From Basidiobolus meristosporus CBS 931.73 (taxonomy: Eukaryota; Basidiobolomycota; Basidiobolomycetes; Basidiobolales; Basidiobolaceae): a stretch of DNA of 50,738 bases. A program made the translations under genes and the position numbers. Shown in pieces: positions 20,701-27,249 of this stretch (positions are counted from its first letter, which is position 1; each line of letters starts with the position of its first letter). The notes under the pieces were generated by a model. That model saw only the letters and a list, made by a program, of their open reading frames with translations, made no database searches and was not told the origin of the DNA. Location of the stretch: contig MCFE01000638.1 of NCBI GenBank assembly GCA_002104905.1, positions 1 through 50,738 on the forward strand. The letters are read 5' to 3'.

Positions 20701-22491
20701 ATCCGACATGATCGAATTCCCACTAGGTGGAGCTCCTGCGCAGGCCGGGCCGTTGGAAGTCATTAGGCAGACTTGGTTGCCACCACAACTGTATTTTTTG
20801 ATCACTCCATTGATACAGGCATTAACAACTCCAGTTTTACGTTCGCTTTCGCAAGTGGAATTTTGGCACTCAGGCTTTACAGGAGCGTGTGACATCGACC
20901 TGCTCTCGTGAGTTGAAGATTTACTTGCGGTAGATTCACTTGCGGTAGATTTACTTGCAGTTGATTTACCTGCAGTTGACTCATTTGGTTTGGACGTAGC
21001 GGTTTCTGATTTATGGCTACTCCTTATGTGTGTAGATGTAAACGTATTTGAGCTATGGCTACTTCCTTTACGAGATGAAGCACCTGTATTAGATTTGTCG
21101 CTATTTCCGGTGGCGGTAGTCTTAGCTGTGCCAGATTTATCACTATTTGTGCTATGAGTGGAAGTATCTGTGTCGGCTTTATCACTTCCTGTTGAGGTAG
21201 ACGAGTATGTAATTACTGAATCGATTGTTGGATGTGGGGTCTGGTTACCAGCGATTTGCAAAATACACTCAATTCCCTCCCACTGGCCACTCCAACTTAC
21301 CCAATCTACACATATCGATGTATCCTGGCAGTTGAACGGGACCATTTCTCCATTGATGCATTTCTTGAACTGTCGTCCCTGCCCTGGCAGGACACATTCG
21401 TATTCAGCTGGGCAGTTGTTTTTCTTTGAGACGGTCACTACAGCTGTTGATTCGGCCACCATATGAGTAACCACCTTGGTTTGGAGCACGACGCTTTGCA
21501 CAATATCTATGGATAAAGAGCTTGGCTCCATGGTACTCCTGGCTGTTATCCTTGTTGCTGTTGGAGGTACATATCCACTTGAATATGTGATTGGATTCTG
21601 AAAACATATACCTCCAGGCTCTCGGCAACTCCATCCTTCGGAACACATATGAATTATCCATGTACCATCTACGCACCATGCCGATACGTCTTCACCGGAA
21701 CAAGCCCACTGAAATGGAACGTCACATGCGCCACTCAATGGTTTAAACTTTTCTTCGCTACCACGATGTACACACCCGAGTTTATCCTTACATACTTGAT
21801 TTCCGCTACATGTTTTGGTGGTCGGGCTCAGACCATCGCTCGGGCAATACTGCATAGTGTTGTCGTCAATACAAGACCAAGGCTTGTTGGGATTGCAGTG
21901 GACTGGGGCGAAGGTTGCGGGTATTTGTTGGCAACTTGGCTTACTGTTTATCATTTGGCACTCGTACCCACTTGGACAGGCTGCTTCGGCAACATTTCCC
22001 TTGTAGCAAGTTAGATACCGATCTTTGCTTAAGCATTTGCCGTTGTAAGTGGACGGGCTGCACCCCATTGTTTCGACTGCCTGTGAGGTTTCCGCCGATC
22101 GGTGAACAGAAAGGGAGGTAACAGCGATCATGCCGGTTTTCAGTGCAGAAGCTTTCATTGGCAACTCGCACTGGGCCTCACCGGTACCAGAGGAAACGCA
22201 AACAAACTGTTGTTTGATTGGTTTGTACTGGGTCGGGCAGTCGAACACCACCCAATAGCCGTTGATACATTTTTTGTACCGGTGATGATTGTCAGGCATG
22301 CAATTGACCTGGCCGTCGTTACAACGCTGTGCTAATGTTGTAACTGCAGCTCCATGAGATAGCGTCGAAGTCAGCCCATGAATAGTATTGATTGAGCCTG
22401 CTTGAAATGTTTCTGTTTTCGGCGGCAAGTCAGACGCCCATACAGGCGCTAACAGAGCGAAGGAAACTGTCAACACAGCCCTGACCTTCAT
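8752..22491 (-). CDS. giant secreted repeat protein with N- and C-terminal CBM19-like chitin-binding modules (gene A)
   Basis: A single-exon gene for 4,579 residues. Residues 1-19 are a signal peptide (MKVRAV, hydrophobic core, cleavage after VWA). Six Cys-rich modules follow (about 57-108, 144-187, 199-240, 256-296, 360-409, 542-584). They have the CBM19 pattern (C, NG, aromatic or Lys before C, late C), for example KKCINGYWVVFDC. About 641-2945 is a Ser/His/Lys/Glu repeat of 62-64 aa. About 2945-3500 holds 38-aa Thr/Val repeats, and about 3500-4425 roughly twenty-nine 32-aa repeats (core ARTITVTESNGNVHTVVDRT). After a divergent tail, a seventh CBM19-like module ends the protein (4532-4579). 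No GPI signal or other membrane segment is visible. CBM19 is known from fungal chitinases, but no catalytic domain is present. A role as wall-bound chitin linker, adhesin or mucin-like coat is inference. The longer frame starts at ATG 22518, but a TATA box only 14 bases upstream favours ATG 22491. Confidence 0.85.
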   Translation of the reverse strand: MKVRAVLTVSFALLAPVWASDLPPKTETFQAGSINTIHGLTSTLSHGAAVTTLAQRCNDGQVNCMPDNHHRYKKCINGYWVVFDCPTQYKPIKQQFVCVSSGTGEAQCELPMKASALKTGMIAVTSLSVHRSAETSQAVETMGCSPSTYNGKCLSKDRYLTCYKGNVAEAACPSGYECQMINSKPSCQQIPATFAPVHCNPNKPWSCIDDNTMQYCPSDGLSPTTKTCSGNQVCKDKLGCVHRGSEEKFKPLSGACDVPFQWACSGEDVSAWCVDGTWIIHMCSEGWSCREPGGICFQNPITYSSGYVPPTATRITARSTMEPSSLSIDIVQSVVLQTKVVTHMVAESTAVVTVSKKNNCPAEYECVLPGQGRQFKKCINGEMVPFNCQDTSICVDWVSWSGQWEGIECILQIAGNQTPHPTIDSVITYSSTSTGSDKADTDTSTHSTNSDKSGTAKTTATGNSDKSNTGASSRKGSSHSSNTFTSTHIRSSHKSETATSKPNESTAGKSTASKSTASESTASKSSTHESRSMSHAPVKPECQNSTCESERKTGVVNACINGVIKKYSCGGNQVCLMTSNGPACAGAPPSGNSIMSDSKVATPPAATGKSTIQHIPKTELKPSYSQTTKSQSEKSASEEHPVHSESKMDSSVEPTHSESEHKPKESSHGEKSGEHSKSDNHGNSSAKQVHTESDKSTHSEEPTDHVHSASHIDSSLKPTHLQSEHKPKESSHIEKPSKHSKSDDHSKSSKPVHTESDTSTHSEKSTEHVHSESHIDSSVKPTHSESEHRPKESSHSEKPSEHSKSDDHSKSTTKPVHTESNKSTHSEKPTEHVHSESHMDSSVKPTHSESEHRPKESSHSEKPSEHSKSDDHSKSTSKPVHTESEKSTHSEKPTVHIHSESHMDSSIKPTHSESEHRPKESSHSEKPSEHSKSDDHSKSTSKPVHTESEKSTHPEKPTDLVHSESHMDSSVKPTHSESEHRPKESSLSKKPSVHSKSDDHGKSTLKPVHTDSVKSTHSEKSTEHVHSESHMVSSAKPTHSESEHRPKESSHSEKPSEHSKSDDHSKSSKTVRTESEKSIHSEKPTEHAHSESHMDSSDKPTHSESEHRPKESSHSEKPSEHSKSDDHSKSTSKPVHNESDKSIHSEKPTEHVHSESHMDSSVKPTHSESEHRPKESSHSEKPTEHVHSESHMVSSAKPTHSESEHRPKESSHSEKPSEHSKSDDHSKSSKPVHTESDKSTHTEKPTEHAHSESHIDSSVKPTHSESEHRPKESSHSEKPSVHSKSDYRSKSSKPVHTESDRSTHSEKPTEHVHSESHMDSSAKPTHSESEHRPKESSHSEKPSEHSKSDDHSKSSKPVSTEFEKSTHAEKPTEHAHSESHMDSSVKPTHSESEHRPKESSHSEKPSENSKSDDHSKSTLKPVHTDSVKSTHSEKSTEHVHSESHMDSSAKPTHSESEHRFKESSHSEKPSEHSKSDDHSKFTSKTVNIVSEKSTHSVKPSEHSKSDDHSKSTSKPVHTESDKSTHAEKPTEHVHSESHMDSSVKPTHSESEHRPKESSHSEKPSEHSKSDDHSKSTLKPVHTDSVKSSHSEKPTEHVHSESHMDSSAKPTHSESEHRPKESSHSEKPSEHSKSDDHSKFTSKPVHTDSVKSSHSVKPSEHSKSDDHSKSTSKPVHTESDKSTHAEKPTEHVHSESHMDSSVKPTHSESEHRPKESSHSEKPSEHSKFDDHSKSTLKPVHTDSVKSSHSEKSTEHVHSESHMDSSAKPTHSESEHRPKESSHSEKPSEHSKSDDHSKSSKPVHNESDKSIHSEKPTEHVHSESHMDSSVKPTHSESEHRPKESSHSEKPSEHSKSEDHSKSSKPVRTESEKSTHPEKPTEHAHSESHMDSSDKPTHSESEHRPKESSHSEKPSEHSKSDDHSKSTSKPVHNESDKSIHSEKPTEHVHSESHMDSSVKPTHSESEHRTKESSHSEKPSEHSKSEDHSKSSKPDHTESEKSIHSEKPSEHSKSEDHSQSSKPVHTESEKSIHSVKPTEHVHSESHMDSSDKPTHSESEHRPKKSSHSEKPSVHSKSDDHSKSTLKPVHTDSVKSSHSEKSTEHVHSESHMVSSAKPTHSESEHRPKESSHSEKPSEHSKSDDHSKSTLKPVHTDSVKSSHSEKPTEHVHSESHMDSSAKPTHSESEHRPKESSHSEKPSEHSKSDDHSKFTSKPVNIVSEKSTHSVKPSEHSKSDDHSKSTSKPVHTESDKSTHAEKPTEHVHSESHMDSSVKPTHSETEHRPKESSHSEKPSEHSKSDDHSKSSKPVHTESDKSTHAEKPTDHVHSESHMDSSVKPTHSESEHRPKESSLSKKPSVHPKSDDHGKSTLKPVHTDSVKSTHSEKSTEHVHSESHMVSSAKPTHSESEHRPKESSHSEKPSEHSKSDDHSKSSKPVRTESEKSIHSEKPTEHGHSESHMDSSVKPTHSESEHRPEESSHSEKPSEHSKSDDHSKSSKPVHTESDKSTHTEKPTEHAPSESHIDSSVKPTHSESEHRSKESSHSEKPNVHSKSDDHSKSTLKPVHTDSDKSTHSEKPTEHAHSESHMDSSAKPTHSESEHRPKESPHSEKPSEHSKSENHSKSSKPVHTESEKSIHSVKPTEHVHSESHMDSLVKPTHSESEHRPKESSHSEKPSVHSKSDDHSKSTSKPVHTESDKSTHSEKPTEHAHSESHMDSSVKPTHSESEHRPKESSHSEKPSEHSKPDDHSMSSKPVHTESVKSTHAEKPTEHVHSESNMDSSVKPTHSETEHRSKESPHSEKPSEHSKSDDHSKSTLKPVHTESDKSTHSEKPTEHAHSESHMDSSAKSTHSESEHRPKQSSHSEKPSVHSKTDDHSKSSKPVHTESDKPTEHVHSESNMDSSVKPTHSESEHRPMESSHSKKPSAHSKHDDHSKSTSKSVHSVSEKSSQSPESSFDAVTVRPTISVDVTVTEPQVTSTGSATFITHTFTQEGHSVTVQPIVSDEVTKKEPTLTVTERTFTKDYSVTIKPHHNVTQTPVFSSEVTITEPTITVTEPTVTYEHSVTKEASKQVTIRYDSSFGITVTEPVVTITEPTITYKHSVTEKPSIEVTIQPDTSVEVTVTEPTVTVTEPTVTYKHSITKAESEEVTIHHDKSVDVTITEPTMTITEATITHKHSVTEKPSIEVTIQPDTSVEVTITEPTVTVTEPTVTYKHSVTKAESKEVTIQHDKSVDVTITEPTMTITEPTVTNKNTVTEKPSIEVTNQPDTSVEVTVTEPTVTVTEPTVTYKHSITKAESKEVTIQHDKSVDVTITEPTMTITEPTVTNKHSVTETPSRKVTIERLTSAEVTVAEPTVTVTEPKVTYTHSVTKGTSKQVTVQHDTTVNITANEPTVTITKPTVTYRNSVTDMPSSKVTIQHKSTFDETITEPPVTITEPTVTYKHSVTKSNSEEVTVQHDESIAITITEPIVTTTKQTVTDKHTVTEKPSAYITIRPETSVDVTATKPTVTITESGSNVHTVVDRTVTIQPTVSVESGARTITVTESNGNVHTVVDRTVTVQPTVSVESGARTITVTESNGNVHTVVDRTVTVQPTVSVESGARTITVTESNSNVHTVVDRTVTIQPTVSIESGARTITVTESNGNVHTVVNRTVTIQPTVSVESGARTITVTESNGNVHTVVDRTVTVEPTVSVESGARTITVTESNGNIHTVVDRTVTVAPTVSVESGARTITVTESNGNVHTVVDRTVTVQPTVSIESGARTITVTESNGNVHTVVDRTVTVQPTVSVESGARTITVTESNGNVHTVVDRTVTVQPTVSVESGARTITVTESNGNVHTVVDRTVTVEPTVSVESGARTITVTESNGNIHTVVDRTVTVAPTVSVESGARTITVTESNGNVHTVVDRTVTVQPTVSIESGARTITVTESNGNVHTVVDRTVTVQPTVSVESGARTITVTESNGNVHTVVDRTVTVQPTVSVESGARTITVTESNGNVHTVVDRTVTVQPTISIESGARTITVTESNGNVHTVVDRTVTVQPTVSVESGARTITVTESNGNVHTVVDRTVTVQPTVSVESGARTITVTESNGNVHTVVDRTVTVQPTVSVESGARTITVTESNGNVHTVVDRTVIVQPTVSVESGARTITVTGSNGNVHTVVDRTVTVQPTVSVESGDRTITGTESNGNVHTVVDRTVTVQPTISVESGARTITVTESNGNVHTVVDRTVTVQPTVAVESGARIITVTESNGNVHTVVDRTVTVQPTIPVESGARTITVTESNGNVHTVVDRTVTVQPTVSVESGARTITVTEPNGNVHTVVDRTVTVQPTVSVESDARTITVTESNGNVHTVVDRTVTVQPTVSVESDARTITVTESNGNVHTVVDRTVTVQPTISDESGDRTITVTESNGNIHTVVDRTVTIEPTLSVVAKSMGKARTVTAETVAHVATISANDGSIHTVVDSTIVLEPTATAVVSQFPPLSTGLTCAPQCATATVVVSVTDVSQVTVTDIRTVTLHNIQTVTVTHDEKQAKPTYSGGCTNGQYSCLDSGASPIFFVCSNGRLIQNHCASGTVCKSLGQSIICDWV
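9215..11990 (-). repeat. 96-bp coding tandem array in gene A (~29 units)
   Basis: Encodes about 29 copies of a 32-residue Thr/Val-rich unit with the invariant core NGNVHTVVDRTVTVQPTVSV. Units differ mostly by single substitutions. The edge units are the most diverged and the central ones nearly identical, typical of unequal exchange. Alternating Thr/Val suggests stacked beta-strands with many O-glycosylation sites (inference). Confidence 0.95.
10495..11552 (-). repeat. perfect 480-bp higher-order tandem duplication inside the gene A array
   Basis: Positions 10495-11072 match 10975-11552 without a single mismatch (578 bp at an offset of 480 bp, exactly five 96-bp units). The identity ends at 10494/10974 and 11073/11553. 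This marks a very recent five-unit expansion, or an assembly artefact. Confidence 0.92.
12000..13650 (-). repeat. 114-bp coding repeats arranged as 228-bp dyads (gene A)
   Basis: Units of 38 residues (pattern VTYKHSVTxxxSxEVTI followed by a DxSVxVTITEPT stretch) alternate between a KHSVTEKPSIEVTI type and a KHSVTKAESEEVTI type. The DNA repeats at 228 bp (for example 12542 and 12770), so the duplicating unit is a pair. This block links the Ser/His region to the 32-aa array. Confidence 0.85.
13660..20570 (-). repeat. 192/186-bp coding repeats, Ser/His/Lys/Glu-rich (gene A, ~36 units)
   Basis: The consensus unit is 64 residues, with 62-residue variants where SKSTSKPV becomes SKSSKPV. It contains segments such as SEKPTEHVHSESHMDSSVKP and SEHRPKESSHSEKPSEHSKS. 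By hand count one consensus unit has about 18 Ser and 10 His, many Lys and Glu, and no Cys, Gly, Ala, Phe, Tyr or Trp. It is therefore strongly polar, near charge-balanced and surely disordered. Super-units of several repeats recur, for example a short connector around 15830, 17525 and 18005. Confidence 0.95.
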
Positions 22492-22531
22492 ATTTCGGGA
22501 GTGCTTCTCAGAACTCATGTTACTGTCCAGT

Positions 22532-22539
22532 TATTTATA
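22532..22539 (-). promoter_or_regulatory. TATA box of gene A
   Basis: TATAAATA on the minus strand, 41 bases upstream of the MKV start codon (22491). Gene B has the identical octamer 40 bases upstream of its MKV codon. Because it ends 14 bases before the first in-frame ATG (22518), transcripts starting about 30 bases downstream would exclude that ATG. This decides the start at 22491. Confidence 0.65.
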
Positions 22540-22601
22540 CTTCACCGCCGCGAACTTAATCTTCATAAGAATCTGTCATCAATACCTATTACTCCCAACC
22601 T

Positions 22602-22621
22602 CTCGATTAATCTTATCTCTT
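22602..22621 (-). promoter_or_regulatory. conserved upstream block with GATA motif (gene A)
   Basis: A 20-bp block (plus strand CTCGATTAATCTTATCTCTT) is identical upstream of gene B (45720-45739) and lies 111 versus 110 bases from the two MKV start codons, inside otherwise diverged promoter sequence. On the minus strand it contains AGATAAG, a GATA-factor site. Fungal GATA factors often respond to nitrogen, iron or light; which applies here cannot be told. Confidence 0.6.
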
Positions 22622-22639
22622 GTGCCATAGCGAAATCGG

Positions 22640-23495
22640 TATGGTACATGTGGCTATATTGAATCTGTTTGGAGGGTACCTTTGTCACTACTGACTAGGC
22701 TCTGATTAACCATATGCAGATTTCTCCCCATACTCAAAAGCTACAACCCAAGGGATGCATATACTCTGCCAACCTAGGCCTTTTTCGGTGGGTGGCAATA
22801 ATACTCAGACACTGCATTCCCCCTTTGATCGACTTGTTTGAATTGTAAGGCTGACAATGCTCGAGCCCACCAAACAAGCCATTGATTTGGATTGCGGCTG
22901 AAGCTACCATGGAATATTCGGACGGTGGAGTAATCTTATACGTAGGAAATCAATAAATCACAATGGCATCTTTTTAGACCAGGGCCTGTTCTATTTCTTG
23001 GTGCACTTGATCAAGGCTAATGAGGTATCGTATTTAATTTTCTTTAAGCATATATTTACATATATATCTTGGATCCATGCTTTCTTGGATTTAAAACAAA
23101 CAAGCAGCCAATGAGAAAGAGCCTATACATACAATGGTAATTTAATCCGAATTTCCGTTTCATCAGCAAGCTACCTCTTCGAAATATCAGTCATTCATCA
23201 AACCCCAAACCTCGCACTTCACCTTCCGTGATCTTCTGTAACATACTTTTTTAGTCAGATTTACAAAATATTGCATTAGTTTTACCCGCTTCACTTTAAT
23301 CCAGCAATGCTTCTTGGACAAAGGGTTTACTTTTTCCCAATGGTGGTACCCGTACTACTCTTGCCAAACTACCAGTAAGTCCTAATTCACCTTCAAATTG
23401 GTTATAACACTGCTAGCAGATCCATCCTTCTATTCTCTGCCTTATCTCGGTACACGAAACGGTCAACAGCTTCACAAATGGAAATTCTACATGTC
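22640..23495. other. upstream region of gene A, no gene seen
   Basis: AT-rich sequence between the gene A promoter and the duplicated 3' flank of remnant R1. Two short open stretches have no recognisable content. The first ~100 bases probably belong to the gene A promoter. Confidence 0.4.
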
Positions 23496-23997
23496 GAATT
23501 CTGAAAAAGGAAGAGGTGTCAGCAGTTTTGCTTTACTGGCTCGGTTCAAGGTCCGACCTTCACAGCTATATTTAATTACATATTACCTGATCGATACCAA
23601 ATGAATTGGTATGGGTTGACACACGTGGTCTTACTAGATTAGGAGGAGTCCTGCATTGAGGGCCTGTCTATCGAGCTTCTTTACAGAAAGGTTAGATGAA
23701 TTTCGACTAATCCTGGTAAATCGGGATTCGGAGGCAAACATCTAGAAGAGCTCTTCACCATGGGCCCTCAGATAAGCCTCAGAGGTTGGGTGTGGCTTCT
23801 GGTGAAGGACAAACAACGATTAGGTATAACAGTGATGGCCACTTCCACAACTTGACTACATTCTTGATAGGGACTAGGGTGGGAGTTGACAAACTTTATG
23901 TTCACCATTTTAAATGGTAACATGGGTTGTCCGATAGCTCATCCATATTGAACGAATATGGATGCTATCTACGTAGATGGATTATGCTAATCATATC
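23496..23997 (-). repeat. duplicated 3' flank of giant-gene family (copy at R1)
   Basis: Matches 29176-29667 closely over most of its length (shared TGGCTCGGTTCAAGGTC, GAGGTTGGGTGTGGCTTCTG and TATGGATGCTATCTA blocks). In both places it lies immediately downstream of a decayed 3' end of the family, so gene end and flank were duplicated together. Confidence 0.75.
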
Positions 23998-24740
23998 CGA
24001 TCACAAGAAATGGATTGGCCAAGGGATTTACACACCGTACCACTGGCTCAGTGGTTCTGAACCAGACGTTCATTACCGCAAACAAACAAGATTGACGAGG
24101 CTCCCGAGTCGAGTCTGCTGTATTGTCCGTTAGTGCACTCACTGCGGCAGGTAGGTTTCGCTAGTTTTTTGTCCCGCGCGACACGGACTGCATGAATGTG
24201 TGCAGTGTGGCTGTTTGGATTTTGGTCACGTACACTGAACCAACGTCAGTCACCGAGACAAATCAGTTACCATAATAGTAGGTTGGGTAATATAAGTGGT
24301 AGTCAATTACGGTGCAGGCATTGTCTTCAGACCCGGTTATGGCGATTGTACGAGCACCATTATTGACAGAAACTGTAGCATAGATGAAAGTGTGTTCAAC
24401 AGTAGTGGAGAAGTGCTTCCGTTAGATTCAGCCACAGTGACCATACTTGCGCTTTCAACAGATATTGTAGACTTCATAGTGACAACTAGGAAGTTTCCAC
24501 TGAATTCAGTTGCTGTGACACCAAGGGTACCATTTTCTATAGAAGAGCAGACCCCTTTGAAATTTCTACTGACTCTGAGTGTTTAGGTTTTTTGAATGAA
24601 TCAACATGACTTTCAATGTGGATGGGAGTCCCAGAGTAGTTGACTTACTTGGTGAGAGGATTCCTTAGATCTGTGTACTGATCCTAAGTGTTTGGCTTAT
24701 AAAGTCGAGTTATCGTTGCATTCACCATGAGCGCAGTTGA
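23998..24740 (-). pseudogene. remnant R1 of giant CBM19 repeat gene
   Basis: Begins with the C-terminal module. The minus strand reads like CTNGQYS and SGTVCKSLGQS but with Cys-to-Arg and stop changes, so it is not functional. Moving right it retains Thr/Val-repeat-like sequence (about 24290-24560) and then a short Ser/His-repeat trace with HSESE-type codons (about 24565-24720). The whole 13-15 kb gene has been compressed to about 0.75 kb in the correct domain order. Confidence 0.75.
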
Positions 24741-24985
24741 CAAGCCTGTCAGATGAGAATGACTTCGAGAATCGATTTGAATTGGTTTTAGAGAGGGTTT
24801 ATCACGATCTTAGGGCTTGTAATGCTCAATACGTTTCACAAAGGGGGGCGACTCCATGCCATTTTAACATGCACTTGGCTAAAGTACATCACCACGAGCG
24901 GGAGCGTCTTGGGAAGCCATCACCAGCACCTACTATCCCTAGCCTCTTGATTATTGTAAGTGTGCATTTTACAAAGGTCACGTAA
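24737..24985 (+). other. unidentified open stretch
   Basis: An 82-codon open frame containing FNMHLAKVHHHERERLGKP. It has no relation to the giant genes and no domain I recognise. It sits between remnant R1 and a copia relic and may be a fragment of transposon or host coding sequence, or chance. I assign no function. Confidence 0.2.
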
Positions 24986-25035
24986 AAGTAAATATAATGC
25001 TTATGCATCCAATAAAGCATCAGGTGAAAACTGGT
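24975..25035 (+). mobile_element. copia LTR fragment
   Basis: A short match to the central-to-3' part of the copia LTR family (GTAAAAGTA, then CCAATAAAGCATCAGGTGAA, then AAAC; compare 47231-47281). It abuts the reverse-oriented integrase relic. Confidence 0.45.
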
Positions 25036-25380
25036 TTTAGAGTTTTGGAGATATCAGAAGTGTTCTGCATTTGGTATACATCCGTACCATGCCTCAAATG
25101 GAGTAGGATTCTAAAGTACTCAGCTGTAACTCCTATTTCTAAGGTACGCAGCAGTAGCAACTGATATCACTCAACAACCGCAGGATGATTTTTGATCATG
25201 GATCATGGATATGTTTGCACATTCTGGAGCACCATTTTGCTGTGGGGAGTATGGTGTGATAGTCTCTTGTTTTATCCTCTGAACTTTGCAAATGTGGGTA
25301 AAGAGTACTGAGGCATATTCTCTACCATTATCAAAGTGTATTTTCTTGATCTCTTCACCAGTTCCTCTCCCTCCTAATGC
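25036..25380 (-). pseudogene. decayed Ty1/copia integrase fragment
   Basis: The minus strand encodes KKIHFDNGREYAS, then ITPYSPQQNGAPE, then FEAWYG, in the order and spacing of the copia integrase core (DNGxE with the second catalytic Asp, and the PQQNG motif just before the catalytic Glu). Several in-frame stops follow. The first catalytic Asp, the zinc-binding HHCC part and the reverse transcriptase are absent. The element is dead and lies inside the giant-gene graveyard. Confidence 0.8.
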
Positions 25381-25439
25381 TTAAATTTGCCCAAGTTTAG
25401 AGAGTATATCTTCTGTACTTTCCGTGAATTAGACCCAGC

Positions 25440-25645
25440 TATATCTCTTGTAAATATTTAGTTTACACCTAGAGCATTCACATAACGAGAGATTCTACTT
25501 AGCTTATTGCCAAGTCATGAATTACTTGAGATTTTGTTCGTAAGATATTGGATAATTGAAGGCCCGGAAGTTGTCAGTATTCTCAAACTCATCCAAAAGC
25601 CCCCAAAATTTGCACACAGCATATTAGGATCATCTTTAAAACACC
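25440..25645 (+). mobile_element. copia LTR relic
   Basis: A degenerate copy of the LTR family: the TTACACCTAGAGCATTCAC block followed about 140 bases later by AAAGCCCCCAAAATTTGCAC, which match 47020-47165 in order. Together with the integrase relic it indicates an old copia insertion here. Confidence 0.55.
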
Positions 25646-25889
25646 CATACCTAAGTGGTTCTCTAGGTCCATTCGTCCCGACCAAGTTCATGCTGGGTAT
25701 CTTGGTTGGCCACCAATGGTCAGATAGATAATTGTACGGAATTTACAAACTGCCGATTGATTCATAATGTTTCATAAGCTTTATGTTGATACTATAATTG
25801 GTGGCTCAATGTTGGTCCAATAACTAATCAACAATGAGCAAATATGGAGCTAGTGTTAAATATGAATCCTATCTATAAATAGGGTCTAT

Positions 25890-26450
25890 CGTAGTCATCT
25901 CCAATCACAATAATGGATTGGCCAAGGGATCTACACCCGTACCACTGGCGCATGGTTCTGGATCAGATGTCCATTGCTACAAACGAAAAAGATTGGCGAG
26001 CTGCCTGAATCGAGGCATATGGGTTACTAATTCGGGCACTACCCGTTGTAGGTAGGTTGTGCATTGTGGCTGTCTCGATGTTAGCCACAGTGGCTTCGGC
26101 CACTGAGACAATCAGAGTGATGGTAGCGCATTCAGGTGTACATGTTGCATCATGACCTCGCTGGATGGCTTCCCAGCTGCAAAATACTTGTAGGTTACCG
26201 TTGGCGCAGCGGTGGCTAATATTGGTCTAGTCAGCGAGAGTTGGCTTAAAAAGTAATACCACTAGGAACAACTGGCCTTTGGATTACATTGTGATGAGGC
26301 TTGATCGTTACGGAGTGATCTTTAGTAGTTGTAGGCTCAAATCACGGTTATAGTTGACTCTTTGATAGCAATTCACTGTAGCATCACTAGCAGTGACATG
26401 TTGAGCTATTACACTGTGTCCTTCTTCAGTAAATCTACATCGAAGCTCAA
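25890..26450 (-). pseudogene. remnant R2 of giant CBM19 repeat gene
   Basis: Starts with the same 3'-end block as genes A and B (GGATTGGCCAAGGGAT, then GTTCTGGATCAGATGTCCAT). It then jumps to sequence equivalent to the segment between the 38-aa repeats and the Ser/His region of gene B (near 36700-36850: ACATTGTGATGAGGCTTGAT). Small deletions break every frame. The 96-bp array and the Ser/His region are missing. Confidence 0.75.
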
Positions 26451-26760
26451 TTCAGCCCCGATTCTAATGGTGGATTTTTGTTCACCAGTGTTGTAAGCAT
26501 CCATCTGTAATTATGCGTCATGACTATCATCATGCTATTGCTTCGAAGTTCAGCAACAGAACAAAATCCACCCAATTTCCATGACGCTAATGGGAATTTC
26601 AGATATTCCTGCCGAAATATGAATACTCTTCTATTATCAAGCAATATGCTTTTGGACCCTCACCTCCACTTGGATTCACCAACCTTGCTATTTATGTATC
26701 GTGTGCGAGGATTTCGTGTGGCTTTACCAAACTCGGTCGGTTCGTTTCGGTATAGATACT
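26451..26760. other. unassigned sequence between R2 and the R3 flank
   Basis: No recognisable coding content. Short open frames on both strands lack domains. Confidence 0.3.
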
Positions 26761-27249
26761 CACACTCTATCTGATACCTGTACTTGATTCGTATAAAAGC
26801 GGGAAGTAGCGTGAACATGAAATACGTAGTCATGCTAAATTTGGATCTTTCTATATGTGGTTTAATGGTATTTCGGCTGATTCCGGAAGATCGGGTTTCA
26901 AATGGGATTCGGAGGCAGTTATTTAGGACTATATGTCATGGGCCCATGGAAATGGGTGGCTTTTGAATCATAGGCAACATTTGTGGAATATTCCTCGCGA
27001 ATTTGCCTGGGAACGGGGACGGGATTTTTGGTGACAGGGGCTAGCCGGTTGCTAGCAACTCCGGTGCAGAAGGCTCTGATAGCCATTTCCACTATCCGAT
27101 CACTTCCATTCGAAGGCATTCGTGATAAAGATGATGTTTACTTCTTCAGCTGTTTATTCATGTGTTCGTTGAGTAAAATCATCTCCGTGATAATCAGGAG
27201 GCTATAGAAAAAGGGAACGGATAAACCTCCTGTGGGCTACGGTTATCAT
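26761..27249 (-). repeat. duplicated 3' flank of giant-gene family (copy at R3)
   Basis: Homologous to 8330-8751 downstream of gene A (ACGTAGTCATGCT and GAATATTCnTCnCG blocks in the same order and spacing). Open stretches in it are not conserved between copies. Confidence 0.65.

Noticed and set aside
8752-22518. Start of gene A at the first ATG (22518), and of gene B at 45649
   Set aside because: The TATA box lies 14 bases upstream (A) or directly adjacent (B) to these codons; the downstream MKV ATG begins a clean signal peptide in both genes.
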